This document shows, one piece after another, positions 26,473 to 35,475 of a stretch of 64,000 bases of DNA (positions within the stretch are counted from its first letter, which is position 1; each line of letters begins with the position of its first letter). Source of the stretch: Companilactobacillus furfuricola (GTDB lineage Bacteria; Bacillota; Bacilli; Lactobacillales; Lactobacillaceae); contig NZ_RHNT01000003.1 in the NCBI RefSeq assembly GCF_003946325.1, positions 40,512-104,511 of the forward strand, written 5' to 3'. Below the pieces are notes generated by a model. The model saw only the letters and a program-made list of their open reading frames with translations, had not been told where the DNA came from and did not search any database. The position numbers and the translations under genes are program-made.

Positions 26473-26502
26473 GTTTTTTTCTTTACAGATCATCTTTTTT
26501 TT
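26453..26502. terminator. Terminator of ffh (symmetrical)
   Basis: GATGAAGTGTAAAG and CTTTACAGATCATC form a 12-bp stem with one 2x2 mismatch and a loop of seven Ts, flanked by A-run and T-run, so it could work on both strands. It lies 76 bp after the ffh stop codon. Confidence 0.85.
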
Positions 26503-26577
26503 ATATCGCAGATAATGTGGTTATTTCCAGCGGAAATGGACCAAACCATAAGAAGTTAGCAGCAATGCGATCTTAGA

Positions 26578-28017
26578 TTATTTTGATTTAAATCTCTTGA
26601 CCTTCTTCAAGCGCTTCTTTTTGTTCTTCTTTTGTTTACGAACCATGGAGTGCATAGCCATCTTACCAAGACGTCCTTGAACACCATTGCCCATTAATTG
26701 GTCCATGCCCTTCATGTTACCTTTGCTCATTTGCTTCATCATATCTTGCGACTGTTTGAATTGCTTGATCATGCGATTTACTTCTTGGACAGAGCGTCCA
26801 GATCCAGTAGCAATTCTTCGACGTCTTGATGGATTCAAGAGTTTCGGATTTTCTCGTTCTTGCGGTGTCATTGAGTAGACGATCGCCTTTAAGTGAGCAA
26901 TGTCTTTCTCGTCAATATTGACATTTGCTAAAGCCGGATTATTAGCCATTCCGGGGATCATTTTCATGATCTCATCGAGCGGTCCCATCTTTTGGATCTG
27001 ATCCATTTGATCAATGAAGTCGTTAAAATCAAAGTTATTCTCTTTGATCTTTTCAGCCATATCTTTGGCTTGTTCTTCATCGTAATCCTTTTGGGCTTTC
27101 TCGATCAAGGTAAGCATGTCACCCATTCCCAAAATACGGTTGGCCATTCTATCTGGATGGAAGACATCTAATTGATCAAGTTTTTCACCTTGACCAATGA
27201 ACTTAATTGGCTTGCCAGTAACTGATCTAATTGAAAGTGCAGCACCACCACGAGTATCACCATCCAACTTAGTTAGAACAACACCAGTGATATCCAATTG
27301 CTGATCAAATCCAGCAGCAACTTTGGCGGCAACTTGACCTGTCATAGAATCAGCGACGAATAAAATTTCATTTGGATGTGCCAAATCTTTGATCCGTTGC
27401 AACTCATCCATCAATTGCTCATCGATTTCCAAACGACCAGCGGTATCGATAATCACATAGTCATTTTTATTTTCGTGAGCTTGAGCAAGACCATTCTTAA
27501 CAATTTCGACAGGATCCTTGTCTGTTCCTTCTTCATATACCGGAACATCCAATTGTTTACCAATTGTTTGTAATTGTTCAATAGCAGCTGGACGATAAAC
27601 GTCTCCAGCAATGAACAATGGACGGGCTTTGTCGTTATCAATCAAGCGACGTGCCAACTTACCGGCAGTCGTTGTCTTACCAGCACCTTGAAGACCGACC
27701 ATCATAATAATCGTTGGGATATGCGGTGCTTTGTTTAATGGGACAGCTTCAGTACCCATGAGTTTAGTTAATTCTTCATCAACGATCTTAATTACTTGTT
27801 GTGATGGAGACAAGCTAGCCATTACTTCGGCACCGAGGGCACGTTCTTTAACCTTTTTGACGAAATCTTTGACTACGTCAAAATTAACATCAGCTTCAAG
27901 CAATGCCATTCGAACTTCACGTGTGACTGATCTAACGTCATCTTCACTAAGTTTTCCCTTACCCTTTAAGGCTGAAAAAACTTTATTAAGTCGTTCACTT
28001 AAACCTTCAAAAGCCAT
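26578..28017 (-). CDS. ffh: Signal recognition particle protein Ffh
   Basis: GTPase of the signal recognition particle. The 479 residues have the N domain (1-95), the GTPase domain with P-loop GLQGAGKTTT at 108-117, DTAGR and TKLDGD, and the methionine-rich M domain (from about 330), where QDMMKQMSKGNMKGMDQLMG lines the signal-peptide groove. The C-terminus is a Lys-rich tail. It follows ylxM by 12 bp and works with FtsY, encoded next upstream. Confidence 0.98.
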   Translation of the reverse strand: MAFEGLSERLNKVFSALKGKGKLSEDDVRSVTREVRMALLEADVNFDVVKDFVKKVKERALGAEVMASLSPSQQVIKIVDEELTKLMGTEAVPLNKAPHIPTIIMMVGLQGAGKTTTAGKLARRLIDNDKARPLFIAGDVYRPAAIEQLQTIGKQLDVPVYEEGTDKDPVEIVKNGLAQAHENKNDYVIIDTAGRLEIDEQLMDELQRIKDLAHPNEILFVADSMTGQVAAKVAAGFDQQLDITGVVLTKLDGDTRGGAALSIRSVTGKPIKFIGQGEKLDQLDVFHPDRMANRILGMGDMLTLIEKAQKDYDEEQAKDMAEKIKENNFDFNDFIDQMDQIQKMGPLDEIMKMIPGMANNPALANVNIDEKDIAHLKAIVYSMTPQERENPKLLNPSRRRRIATGSGRSVQEVNRMIKQFKQSQDMMKQMSKGNMKGMDQLMGNGVQGRLGKMAMHSMVRKQKKNKKKRLKKVKRFKSK

Positions 28018-28029
28018 ATTTTACTCCTA

Positions 28030-28371
28030 TTACATTTCATTTATTTTCGAGATACGCCGTACCAACGACAATAATTCTTTATCATTCTTATACTTTGTTG
28101 ACACGATTTGATTCAATTCACTGGCAATCGATTCGATCTCAGTTGTCTTTTCTACAAGACTCAATTCTTGCTCAAATCTTTCCAATAAGGCCACTGAGCG
28201 ATGTATATTATCCAAAACTGCTTGACGTGAAACATCGAACTGCTCAGCAATTTCCGCTAACGAAAAGTCTTCAACATAATATAAATTCATATATTTATCT
28301 TGTTTTTTAGTTAGCAATGAATGATAAAAATTATACAACAAATTGATTTCATTTGTTTTCTTTATATTCAT
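28030..28371 (-). CDS. ylxM: YlxM family DNA-binding protein
   Basis: A 113-residue helix-turn-helix protein of the UPF0122 family. The pattern YYVEDFSLAEIAEQFDVSRQAVLDNIHRSVALLE resembles sigma-factor region 4. It is encoded directly before ffh in nearly all Firmicutes and is thought to act in SRP pathway expression. It starts two bases after the ftsY stop. Confidence 0.95.
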   Translation of the reverse strand: MNIKKTNEINLLYNFYHSLLTKKQDKYMNLYYVEDFSLAEIAEQFDVSRQAVLDNIHRSVALLERFEQELSLVEKTTEIESIASELNQIVSTKYKNDKELLSLVRRISKINEM

Positions 28372-28372
28372 A

Positions 28373-29857
28373 TTAATCTCCGGAACCGACGATTAAGTCT
28401 TTGAATAATCCATAAATAAATTTCTCAGCATCAAAGTCACGTAGATCATCCATTTGTTCTCCTAAACCAACCAACTTGACTGGAAGATGTAATTCATTTC
28501 TGATAGCTAAAACAATACCACCTTGTGAACTTCCATCAAGTTTAGTTAAGACAATGCCTGAAACGTCAGTCGTTTCTTTAAATTGCTTGGCTTGACTCAA
28601 AGCATTTTGTCCGGTTGAGCCATCAAGTACTAATAGTACTTCTTGCGGAGCTTCAGGGATCTCACGACTAATAACACGTTTGATTTTCTCTAATTCACGC
28701 ATTAAATTTTGGTTGTTTTGTAATCGACCAGCTGTATCGACTAATAAAATATCATAATGTTCATCTATGGCTCGATGTAATGCATCATAGACCACTGAAG
28801 CTGGATCAGTTTGTGCTGGTTTGGCTTCAACTGGTACGTTGACGCGTTCACCCCAGCGTTGCAATTGTTCGATAGCGCCAGCTCTAAAGGTATCACCAGC
28901 TGCTAAAAGAACTTTCTTACCTTGCGATTGGAAACGATGAGCTAGTTTGCCGATAGTAGTTGTTTTTCCTGCGCCATTTACGCCAACGAATAAAAATACG
29001 GTTGGTTTATCATCTTGACTAAAATGTAGGGCATTGTCTTCTTCTTTGCCCTCTTCATCGTACATGTCAACGAGTTTTTCAACGATAACATCTGATACGT
29101 CAGAACGCTTCTTAGCGTTGCGCAATTTCACTTCTTCTCTCAACTCATCAGAAATCCGCAAAGCGGTCTCATAACCAACATCCGATTCGATCAACAGTTC
29201 TTCCAGGTCATCAAAAAACTCTTCATCAACACTTCTGAAGTTAGCAAGGAATTTGTTAAAACGTTCTGAGAATGTCGTCCGGCTCTTCTTTAAGCCTTCA
29301 TCGTATTCTTGAACTTCTGAATTTTCGTTTTGTTGTTCTTCTGTTTCCTCTGACTGTTCTTCATCGGATCCAGTTACTTCTTCTGATGTTTCTGAAGTTG
29401 TCTGGCTATCTGGATTTACTGGAGATTCAGCTGACTTTACAGACTCAGCTGAATCATGAACTGCTTCATCCGTAATTTTTTCATCTGATTCTTCAACTGA
29501 TTTAGAGACCTCATCAACAGCTTCTGGTGTATGTTCGTTAAGCTCTTCAGCTGATTTATTCGAATCGGAAGTAACTTCTTGATCATTGGTCTCGTCAGCT
29601 GAAGGTTTTGTTGATATCGATTCTGACTTCTTGACTTCAGTATTTCCTGATCCTGCTGAAGTTTCGTCTGTTTGAGATTCATCTGATTGGTCGGCTTTGG
29701 TCGTTTCTGCTTGTTCATTAGTATCAGATGTTGTTGATTCACCTTGGTCGGTCGACTCTTTTGTGACTTCTTGATCAACCTCTGTTGCTTTTTCTTCTTC
29801 TTTTTCTTTGTCATTATTGCCTGTGAAGGCTTTTTTAATCCTATCGAAAAGTCCCAT
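28373..29857 (-). CDS. ftsY: Signal recognition particle receptor FtsY with long acidic N-terminal extension
   Basis: Membrane-associated GTPase that docks SRP. The C-terminal NG domain (about residues 195-494) is standard, with FVGVNGAGKTTTIGKLA, DTAGRLQNN and TKLDGSSQGG. The first 190 residues are an unstructured stretch of Glu, Ser, Thr, Asp and Gln after a short basic amphipathic start (MGLFDRIKKAF), giving 494 residues compared with about 330 in B. subtilis. An acidic A-domain of this kind occurs in E. coli FtsY and promotes membrane contact. It lies between smc and ylxM. Confidence 0.97.
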   Translation of the reverse strand: MGLFDRIKKAFTGNNDKEKEEEKATEVDQEVTKESTDQGESTTSDTNEQAETTKADQSDESQTDETSAGSGNTEVKKSESISTKPSADETNDQEVTSDSNKSAEELNEHTPEAVDEVSKSVEESDEKITDEAVHDSAESVKSAESPVNPDSQTTSETSEEVTGSDEEQSEETEEQQNENSEVQEYDEGLKKSRTTFSERFNKFLANFRSVDEEFFDDLEELLIESDVGYETALRISDELREEVKLRNAKKRSDVSDVIVEKLVDMYDEEGKEEDNALHFSQDDKPTVFLFVGVNGAGKTTTIGKLAHRFQSQGKKVLLAAGDTFRAGAIEQLQRWGERVNVPVEAKPAQTDPASVVYDALHRAIDEHYDILLVDTAGRLQNNQNLMRELEKIKRVISREIPEAPQEVLLVLDGSTGQNALSQAKQFKETTDVSGIVLTKLDGSSQGGIVLAIRNELHLPVKLVGLGEQMDDLRDFDAEKFIYGLFKDLIVGSGD

Positions 29858-29865
29858 ATTTTCTC

Positions 29866-32800
29866 CTATTCTTTGACCTCAACAGAAAGGATCCTAGATA
29901 CACCGGATTCCTCCATTGTGACACCGTATAGGCGATTTACATTCATCATTGTCCCTTTACGATGTGTGATCACGATAAATTCAGTATTGTCATCATATCG
30001 ATTCAAGTAATTGGCAAAGCGATAAACATTGGCATCATCAAGTGAAGCTTCAACTTCATCCAAGATACAAAATGGTACCGGATTGACTTTAATAATGGCA
30101 AATAGCAAGGTGATCGCCGTCAGGGCTTTTTCCCCACCTGACAATAAGCTCAAACGCTGAAATTTCTTCCCTGGTGGTTGAGCAATGATCTCGATACCCG
30201 TTTGTAACATGTCATTTGGCTCAGTTAGCACTAACTTAGCACGTCCACCAGCAAACATTTCTGGAAAGATAACTTCAAAGGCAGCTGAAACATCATCGAA
30301 TGTTCGCTTAAAACGCGTGATCACCTCATGGTCCATCTCTGACATTGTATCCAATAATTGTTGTCGAGCTTTGACTAAATCATCTTGTTGCGTAGTTAAA
30401 AATTCGTACCTGTCTTTAACACTATCATACTCTTCGATAGCTGATAAATTGACTGGTCCTAATTCATCAATACCCATCTTCAATAAATGAGCATCATGTC
30501 GTAATTTTTCAGTATCTAAGTCCACTTCTTCGATCTCTTTAAGTGAGGCTTCATAAGTAATCTGATATTGGCTTTCCAAGGTATCTAATCGACTATTGAT
30601 ATTATTAGATATCTTAGTAAGTTGGATCGCCAAATTTTCTTGCTCATCCGAAGCTTGTTTTTGGAGGTCAAAATTCCGTTGTGCAGCTTCATTAAGTTGT
30701 TCCGTTTCCTGACCCTTTTTTTCTCGGCGTTGTTGCAAGTCTTTTAGGTCGTGTTTAAGTGATTCGATCGACTTAGTGATTTCAACGATCTTGGCTTTGA
30801 TCTCCGTGTTACTCATATTCAATTGTTCACTTTCAGAATTGAGCTGTTCCAATTGTTTTGTGAGTTGAGATATTTGAGTATTTACACTCGAGAGTTCTGC
30901 TTCTAAACGTTTAGCTTGATCAGCTTCATTTTGATGACTGTTCTTAGCCACCATCAACTTTGTCTGTAAATCTTGTGCCCGTTTATTAGTTTTTTCTAGT
31001 TCAGCATCAAAATCATTTAGGACTGTCTGCTTATCATCGATCTCTTTTTGTAGATCGCTCAGACGTTGTTTAAGTTGTTTAGCAAAATCAACTTGATTTT
31101 GCAATTCCTGCTCGATTTCCAAACGCTCCTCTTGGGTACGCTTTTGATTATATTGTAAAGCAGACTGTTGTTCTTCCAGATGTTTCTTCTCGCTTTGATG
31201 ACTAGCCAAAGTACTTTCGAGCTCTGATTTAGCATCATTATACTTTTGCAATTCATCACTGATCGAACGATTCTCGTCTCGCAAGTCGATAAGTTTCTGA
31301 CGCAACTGTTGGACGTTTTGCTGTTTCTGATCGAGCGTTAGTTCTTGAGCGCCTAATTTCTTAGTTAATTGTTCTAGCTCTTCTTTACGCGTCAAAATAC
31401 TAGTATTGAAACGACGTTGTTGTCCACCGGTCATTGATCCACCAGCATTGACAACATTTCCGTCCACAGTAACGACTCGATATTTTCGTCCGACTGCTGC
31501 CGAAACTTTCGTAGCTGCGTCAATATTGTTAGCAACCAAAACAGTGCCTAAAATATTTTTGATTACGTTAGCAACTCGATCTTGATAGGTGATCAAATCA
31601 GCAGCTACACCAATGAATCCAGAAACATTTTGTGCATGGCTTAAATCGTTGGGATAAATATTTCGTGGTCGAATGATATTTAGTGGCAAGAAAGTTGCAC
31701 GGCCACCGCGACTGCTCCGCAAAAAACTTATCCCCTTCTTTGCTGAACTTTCATCTTCAGTAATGATCGATTGCAATTGACTAGAGGCAACTGTCTCAAT
31801 AGCCACCTGATACTCTTGAGGAACTTCGATCAATTCAGCAACAGCACCGATCACTCCACCAATTTGTTTTGAATGATTCAAAACATTTTTAGCACCATCA
31901 TAAAAACCAGCGTGTTCGTGCTCCATGTTCTCTAAAACATTCTTGCGAGCTTTCGTTTCTTGCATGGCTTCGAGCAATTTCAAATACTCTTGATTTTCAT
32001 TTTGGCCCTTGCTAGTTACGTCCTCGATCGAATCTGAGATCGACTGGCCTTTTTGGATCAAGTCTTCATTTTCAGAATCTAGCTGATTGATCTGGTCATT
32101 AACGTTTGAGATCTTATCATTAGCGTCATTTAGAAACTTAACGATTTCAGCTAATTTGTTTTCTTGATCTGCAGAACTAGCAGCTATTCGCGTTAATTGT
32201 TTATTGGAGAATTTTTGCTCATTGCTGTTAGAAACTTGTTGCTGCAGTGCATTAACGTACTCGTTTCGAGCCTGAGTGATATTCTTGTTGAGTTCCTCAG
32301 GCGTCTTGTTTTGTAACTTTTGAACCTCTTTTAGTTGCTTGGATAGTTCATCGATCGATCGTTGATATTCAGCAATCTTTACTTGAACTTGTTGTAATTG
32401 CTCAGCCTTATTTTGTTTATCAGTTGATAAATCAGTTATTCGCTGATCGATCGACTTTTTACTAGACGTATTAAAACCGTTTCTTTCGTCAGAAACGGCT
32501 ATTTGTCCATTTAAATTCTCTAAACGTTGAGTTTGTTCAACTAAATCACTTTGAGATTGGTCGATCTTAGAAGCAATCTCTTCAACGATTTGCCGATTTT
32601 GATTCAATTTCAGATTGGACTTCTTAACGTCTTGATCGATATTTCTGAGGCTTAATTTAACTTGATCTGATTTAGACTGGACTTGTTTCTTTTGAGCAGC
32701 TAGATCCTTGACTTCCAAAGTCAAAATTTGTTGGTATAGGGCATCATAGCGACCCTTTTGTTCCTTATAGTCTTTAGCGATACTAGCCTGCTCTTTCAGG

Positions 32801-33411
32801 GGCTCGACTCGCTTAGCTAACTCAGAAACAATATCAGAAACACGATGTAAGTTATCTGTAGTATCCGAAAGCTTCGATTCCGCTTGCTGTTTCTTCTGCT
32901 TGAATAAAGCCACACCGGCCGACTCTTCAATGATCGAACGACGTTCGACAGGCTTACTATTAAAGATCTCTTCAACCCTTCCTTGAGAAATGATCGAGAA
33001 AGATTGCTTGCCCATCCCTGAGTCTAAAAACATCTCGGTAATATCTTTTAAGCGGCAGCTCTTGTTGTTGATCGAAAATTCAGTATCTCCATTTCGGAAC
33101 AATTTTCGTTTGATCGTAACATTTTCTTGTGGTGATTTTAATTCGTGGTTAGAATTATCAAACTCTAAAACTACTTCTGCTCGATTCATTTGTGGCCGAG
33201 TATCGCTACCGGCAAAAATAACATCGACCATTTTATCGCCACGCAAAGAACGAGCTGACTGCTCGCCCATTACCCAACGGATCGCCTCAGTGATATTTGA
33301 TTTTCCACTACCATTTGGACCGACGATACCAGTAATACCCGAAGTAAATTCGATTTTAGTTTTGTCAGCAAACGATTTGAATCCGTTGATAGTTAATGAT
33401 TTTAATGGCAT
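29866..33411 (-). CDS. smc: Chromosome segregation protein SMC
   Basis: Condensin ATPase of 1181 residues. Walker A GPNGSGKSN is at 31-39; two long coiled coils (about 165-500 and 670-1010, rich in Gln, Leu, Lys, Glu) flank the hinge at about 510-650; the C-terminal head carries LSGGEKALTAITLLFAI (signature) and the Walker B CILDEVEASLDD. All key motifs are intact. It lies 11 bp after rnc and 8 bp before ftsY, the conserved rnc-smc-ftsY order. Confidence 0.98.
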   Translation of the reverse strand: MPLKSLTINGFKSFADKTKIEFTSGITGIVGPNGSGKSNITEAIRWVMGEQSARSLRGDKMVDVIFAGSDTRPQMNRAEVVLEFDNSNHELKSPQENVTIKRKLFRNGDTEFSINNKSCRLKDITEMFLDSGMGKQSFSIISQGRVEEIFNSKPVERRSIIEESAGVALFKQKKQQAESKLSDTTDNLHRVSDIVSELAKRVEPLKEQASIAKDYKEQKGRYDALYQQILTLEVKDLAAQKKQVQSKSDQVKLSLRNIDQDVKKSNLKLNQNRQIVEEIASKIDQSQSDLVEQTQRLENLNGQIAVSDERNGFNTSSKKSIDQRITDLSTDKQNKAEQLQQVQVKIAEYQRSIDELSKQLKEVQKLQNKTPEELNKNITQARNEYVNALQQQVSNSNEQKFSNKQLTRIAASSADQENKLAEIVKFLNDANDKISNVNDQINQLDSENEDLIQKGQSISDSIEDVTSKGQNENQEYLKLLEAMQETKARKNVLENMEHEHAGFYDGAKNVLNHSKQIGGVIGAVAELIEVPQEYQVAIETVASSQLQSIITEDESSAKKGISFLRSSRGGRATFLPLNIIRPRNIYPNDLSHAQNVSGFIGVAADLITYQDRVANVIKNILGTVLVANNIDAATKVSAAVGRKYRVVTVDGNVVNAGGSMTGGQQRRFNTSILTRKEELEQLTKKLGAQELTLDQKQQNVQQLRQKLIDLRDENRSISDELQKYNDAKSELESTLASHQSEKKHLEEQQSALQYNQKRTQEERLEIEQELQNQVDFAKQLKQRLSDLQKEIDDKQTVLNDFDAELEKTNKRAQDLQTKLMVAKNSHQNEADQAKRLEAELSSVNTQISQLTKQLEQLNSESEQLNMSNTEIKAKIVEITKSIESLKHDLKDLQQRREKKGQETEQLNEAAQRNFDLQKQASDEQENLAIQLTKISNNINSRLDTLESQYQITYEASLKEIEEVDLDTEKLRHDAHLLKMGIDELGPVNLSAIEEYDSVKDRYEFLTTQQDDLVKARQQLLDTMSEMDHEVITRFKRTFDDVSAAFEVIFPEMFAGGRAKLVLTEPNDMLQTGIEIIAQPPGKKFQRLSLLSGGEKALTAITLLFAIIKVNPVPFCILDEVEASLDDANVYRFANYLNRYDDNTEFIVITHRKGTMMNVNRLYGVTMEESGVSRILSVEVKE

Positions 33412-33422
33412 AAATTAAACTC

Positions 33423-34112
33423 CTATAATTCATCTAATGCACGTTTTGCAGCCATTTGTTCCGCGTGTTTTTTGCTGTAACCGTAGCCTTTGGATAGTAC
33501 TTTGTTATTTACGACTAATTCGATCTCGAATTGTTTGTCATGATCAGGGCCCTCTTCATCGATGACCCGATAATTGATATCAACTTCTCCTGACTTTTGG
33601 AGTTTCTCTTGCAAGTGTGTTTTGAAATCTGTATCTTCAGAAAACTCCCCTGAGGCAATGTGTGGATATACTACTTGCGTCAAAAACTGCTCAACTACTT
33701 CATTGCCTTGGTCCAAGTAAAGTGCCCCATTAAACGCCTCAAAAATATCTTCCAATAACGTATGACGTTGGCGCGCTCCTTGTTTCTCTTCCCCACGACC
33801 GATCTGCAAGTATTTATCGATCTGAACTTGTTTTGCAAATCTGGCAAAACTGTCTGTTCTTACGATGTCGGAGCGTAAACGTGTTAATTTACCTTCAGGC
33901 AATTCTGGAAAATGAGTGAATAAGTATTCTGAAATGTTGATCTCCAAAACGGCATCACCCAAAAACTCAAGGCGTTCATAGTCACCAATGTTAAGGTCAC
34001 GATGCTCATTATCGTATGAAGAATGGGTCATAGCTCTTTCAACTAATTTCTTGTCGTTGAACGTAATACCAAACTCTTCTTTTATGAATTCAAAAAATTT
34101 AGGATCTAACAT
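33423..34112 (-). CDS. rnc: Ribonuclease III
   Basis: Cuts double-stranded RNA, including the 30S rRNA precursor. The 229 residues have the catalytic signature ERLEFLGDAVLE at 46-57 and the acidic ED residues in HTLLEDIFEAFNGAL, with a double-stranded RNA-binding domain from about 155. A candidate -10 (TATAAT on the minus strand, 34139-34144) precedes it after the acpP terminator. Structured transcripts such as the repeat elements of this window would be possible substrates (inference). Confidence 0.97.
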   Translation of the reverse strand: MLDPKFFEFIKEEFGITFNDKKLVERAMTHSSYDNEHRDLNIGDYERLEFLGDAVLEINISEYLFTHFPELPEGKLTRLRSDIVRTDSFARFAKQVQIDKYLQIGRGEEKQGARQRHTLLEDIFEAFNGALYLDQGNEVVEQFLTQVVYPHIASGEFSEDTDFKTHLQEKLQKSGEVDINYRVIDEEGPDHDKQFEIELVVNNKVLSKGYGYSKKHAEQMAAKRALDEL

Positions 34113-34175
34113 TATTCGACTCCCTTCAAATACTTCTAATTATACTAAATTTTACGTCTAAATAATTCATTCCAT

Positions 34176-34202
34176 AAAAAAAATAAGACCAATGGCCTTA
34201 TT
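34176..34202 (-). terminator. Terminator of plsX-acpP
   Basis: On the minus strand AATAAGGCC and GGTCTTATT (one G-T pair, loop ATT) are followed by a T-run; the stem begins inside the acpP stop codon. Confidence 0.8.
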
Positions 34203-34440
34203 TTTGTTTGCTTAAGATGTATGAAACTGCGTCACCAACAGTTGTGATCTTTTCTGCATCTTCATCTGGGATCTCTGAACCGAATTCTTCTTCAAGTTCC
34301 AAGACAAATTCAACTAAATCGATTGAGTCCGCATCCAAATCTTTGGTGAATGATGTTTCTTTCGTGATACTAGCTTTATCAACCTCAAACTTGTCAGCTA
34401 ATAGTCCTGTGATCTTATCAAAAATTTCCTGTTCGTTCAT
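34198..34440 (-). CDS. acpP: Acyl carrier protein
   Basis: Carries growing acyl chains on phosphopantetheine. The attachment site is Ser39 in LDADSIDLVEFV; the 80 residues are acidic as expected. It follows plsX by 18 bp, so the acyl donor and the enzyme that uses acyl-ACP are co-expressed. fabD and fabG, which separate these genes in B. subtilis, are absent here. Confidence 0.96.
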   Translation of the reverse strand: MNEQEIFDKITGLLADKFEVDKASITKETSFTKDLDADSIDLVEFVLELEEEFGSEIPDEDAEKITTVGDAVSYILSKQK

Positions 34441-34458
34441 GTAAGTTCTCCTCGTAAT

Positions 34459-35463
34459 CTATTTATTACTTTGCATTTTTTCGAAATAAGTATTTGCTTT
34501 ATTGATTGTATCATTTAGCAACATATCATAAATTTGTTTAACTGTATAGAATATTGTATCAACATCCGCTGCACCGTGAGCCTTGATGACAGGAGATTTG
34601 AGCCCCAACAATACAGCACCGCCTGCATGAGAAGTATCAAACATGTCACGGATACCACGAAGTGAAGGCGCAACAATAGCAGCACCGATCTTAGTATAAA
34701 GGCCATTATTCATTAAAGCTTTTTTCAGCTGTTTCAACAAAATAGTTGCAGTTCCTTCAGTAGCTTTTAAGGCGGCGTTTCCTGTGAATCCATCAGTAAC
34801 GATAACATCAGCTACTCCTGCTAAAATATCATTTGATTCAACGTTACCAATAAAGTTGATCTCATCAGTCTTGGATAACAACTCATAAGCTTCTTTATGC
34901 AAAGTATCACCCTTGTCAGCTTCTGAACCATTGTTCAAAAGTCCGATCCGAGGTTCTTTGATATTCTTAACATCGCGTGCATAAATCGATCCCATGACAG
35001 CCCATTGTTGAAGATATGCGGGTTTGGCTTCAGCGTTTGCTCCCACGTCTAGTACATTCACACCTAAAGGAGAATTAGTTACTGGTAAAGTTGGCATCAA
35101 AGCTGGTCTTTCAACTTGCTTGATCCGACCAATAATAAAGATCCCTGCAGCTAATAAAGCACCCGTGTTACCCAATGAAAACATTGCATCATTTTCACCG
35201 TCTTTAACTGATTTAGCAGCTCGAACCATTGAAGAATTCTTCTTTGTACGAACAGCCTTGACTGGTTCATCAGTTCCTAAGACTTCCTCATCGGTTGGTA
35301 CAATTGTTATATTTTTATCGTTTTGTAAGTATTTCTTGATTTTTACTTCGTCACCATATAGGACAAACTCGATATCTGACCATTCATCCCTGGCTTTTTC
35401 AATACCTTCAACCACAACTTGGGGTGCATTATCTCCACCCATTGCGTCTACAGCTATCTTCAT
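34459..35463 (-). CDS. plsX: Phosphate acyltransferase PlsX
   Basis: Makes acyl-phosphate from acyl-ACP for PlsY, the start of phospholipid synthesis. The 334 residues show MKIAVDAMGGDNAP, LGNTGALLAAGIFIIGRIK and NGSEADKGDTLHKEAYELL, diagnostic of the family, and a C-terminal GLKSPVIKAHGAAD. It follows recG by 12 bp; the regulator fapR, which sits between them in B. subtilis, is missing. Confidence 0.97.
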   Translation of the reverse strand: MKIAVDAMGGDNAPQVVVEGIEKARDEWSDIEFVLYGDEVKIKKYLQNDKNITIVPTDEEVLGTDEPVKAVRTKKNSSMVRAAKSVKDGENDAMFSLGNTGALLAAGIFIIGRIKQVERPALMPTLPVTNSPLGVNVLDVGANAEAKPAYLQQWAVMGSIYARDVKNIKEPRIGLLNNGSEADKGDTLHKEAYELLSKTDEINFIGNVESNDILAGVADVIVTDGFTGNAALKATEGTATILLKQLKKALMNNGLYTKIGAAIVAPSLRGIRDMFDTSHAGGAVLLGLKSPVIKAHGAADVDTIFYTVKQIYDMLLNDTINKANTYFEKMQSNK

Positions 35464-35475
35464 TATTATTCCTCA

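Noticed and set aside
29437..29814. Lysine- and glutamine-rich frame inside ftsY
   Set aside because: A frame-shifted reading of the acidic low-complexity FtsY extension.
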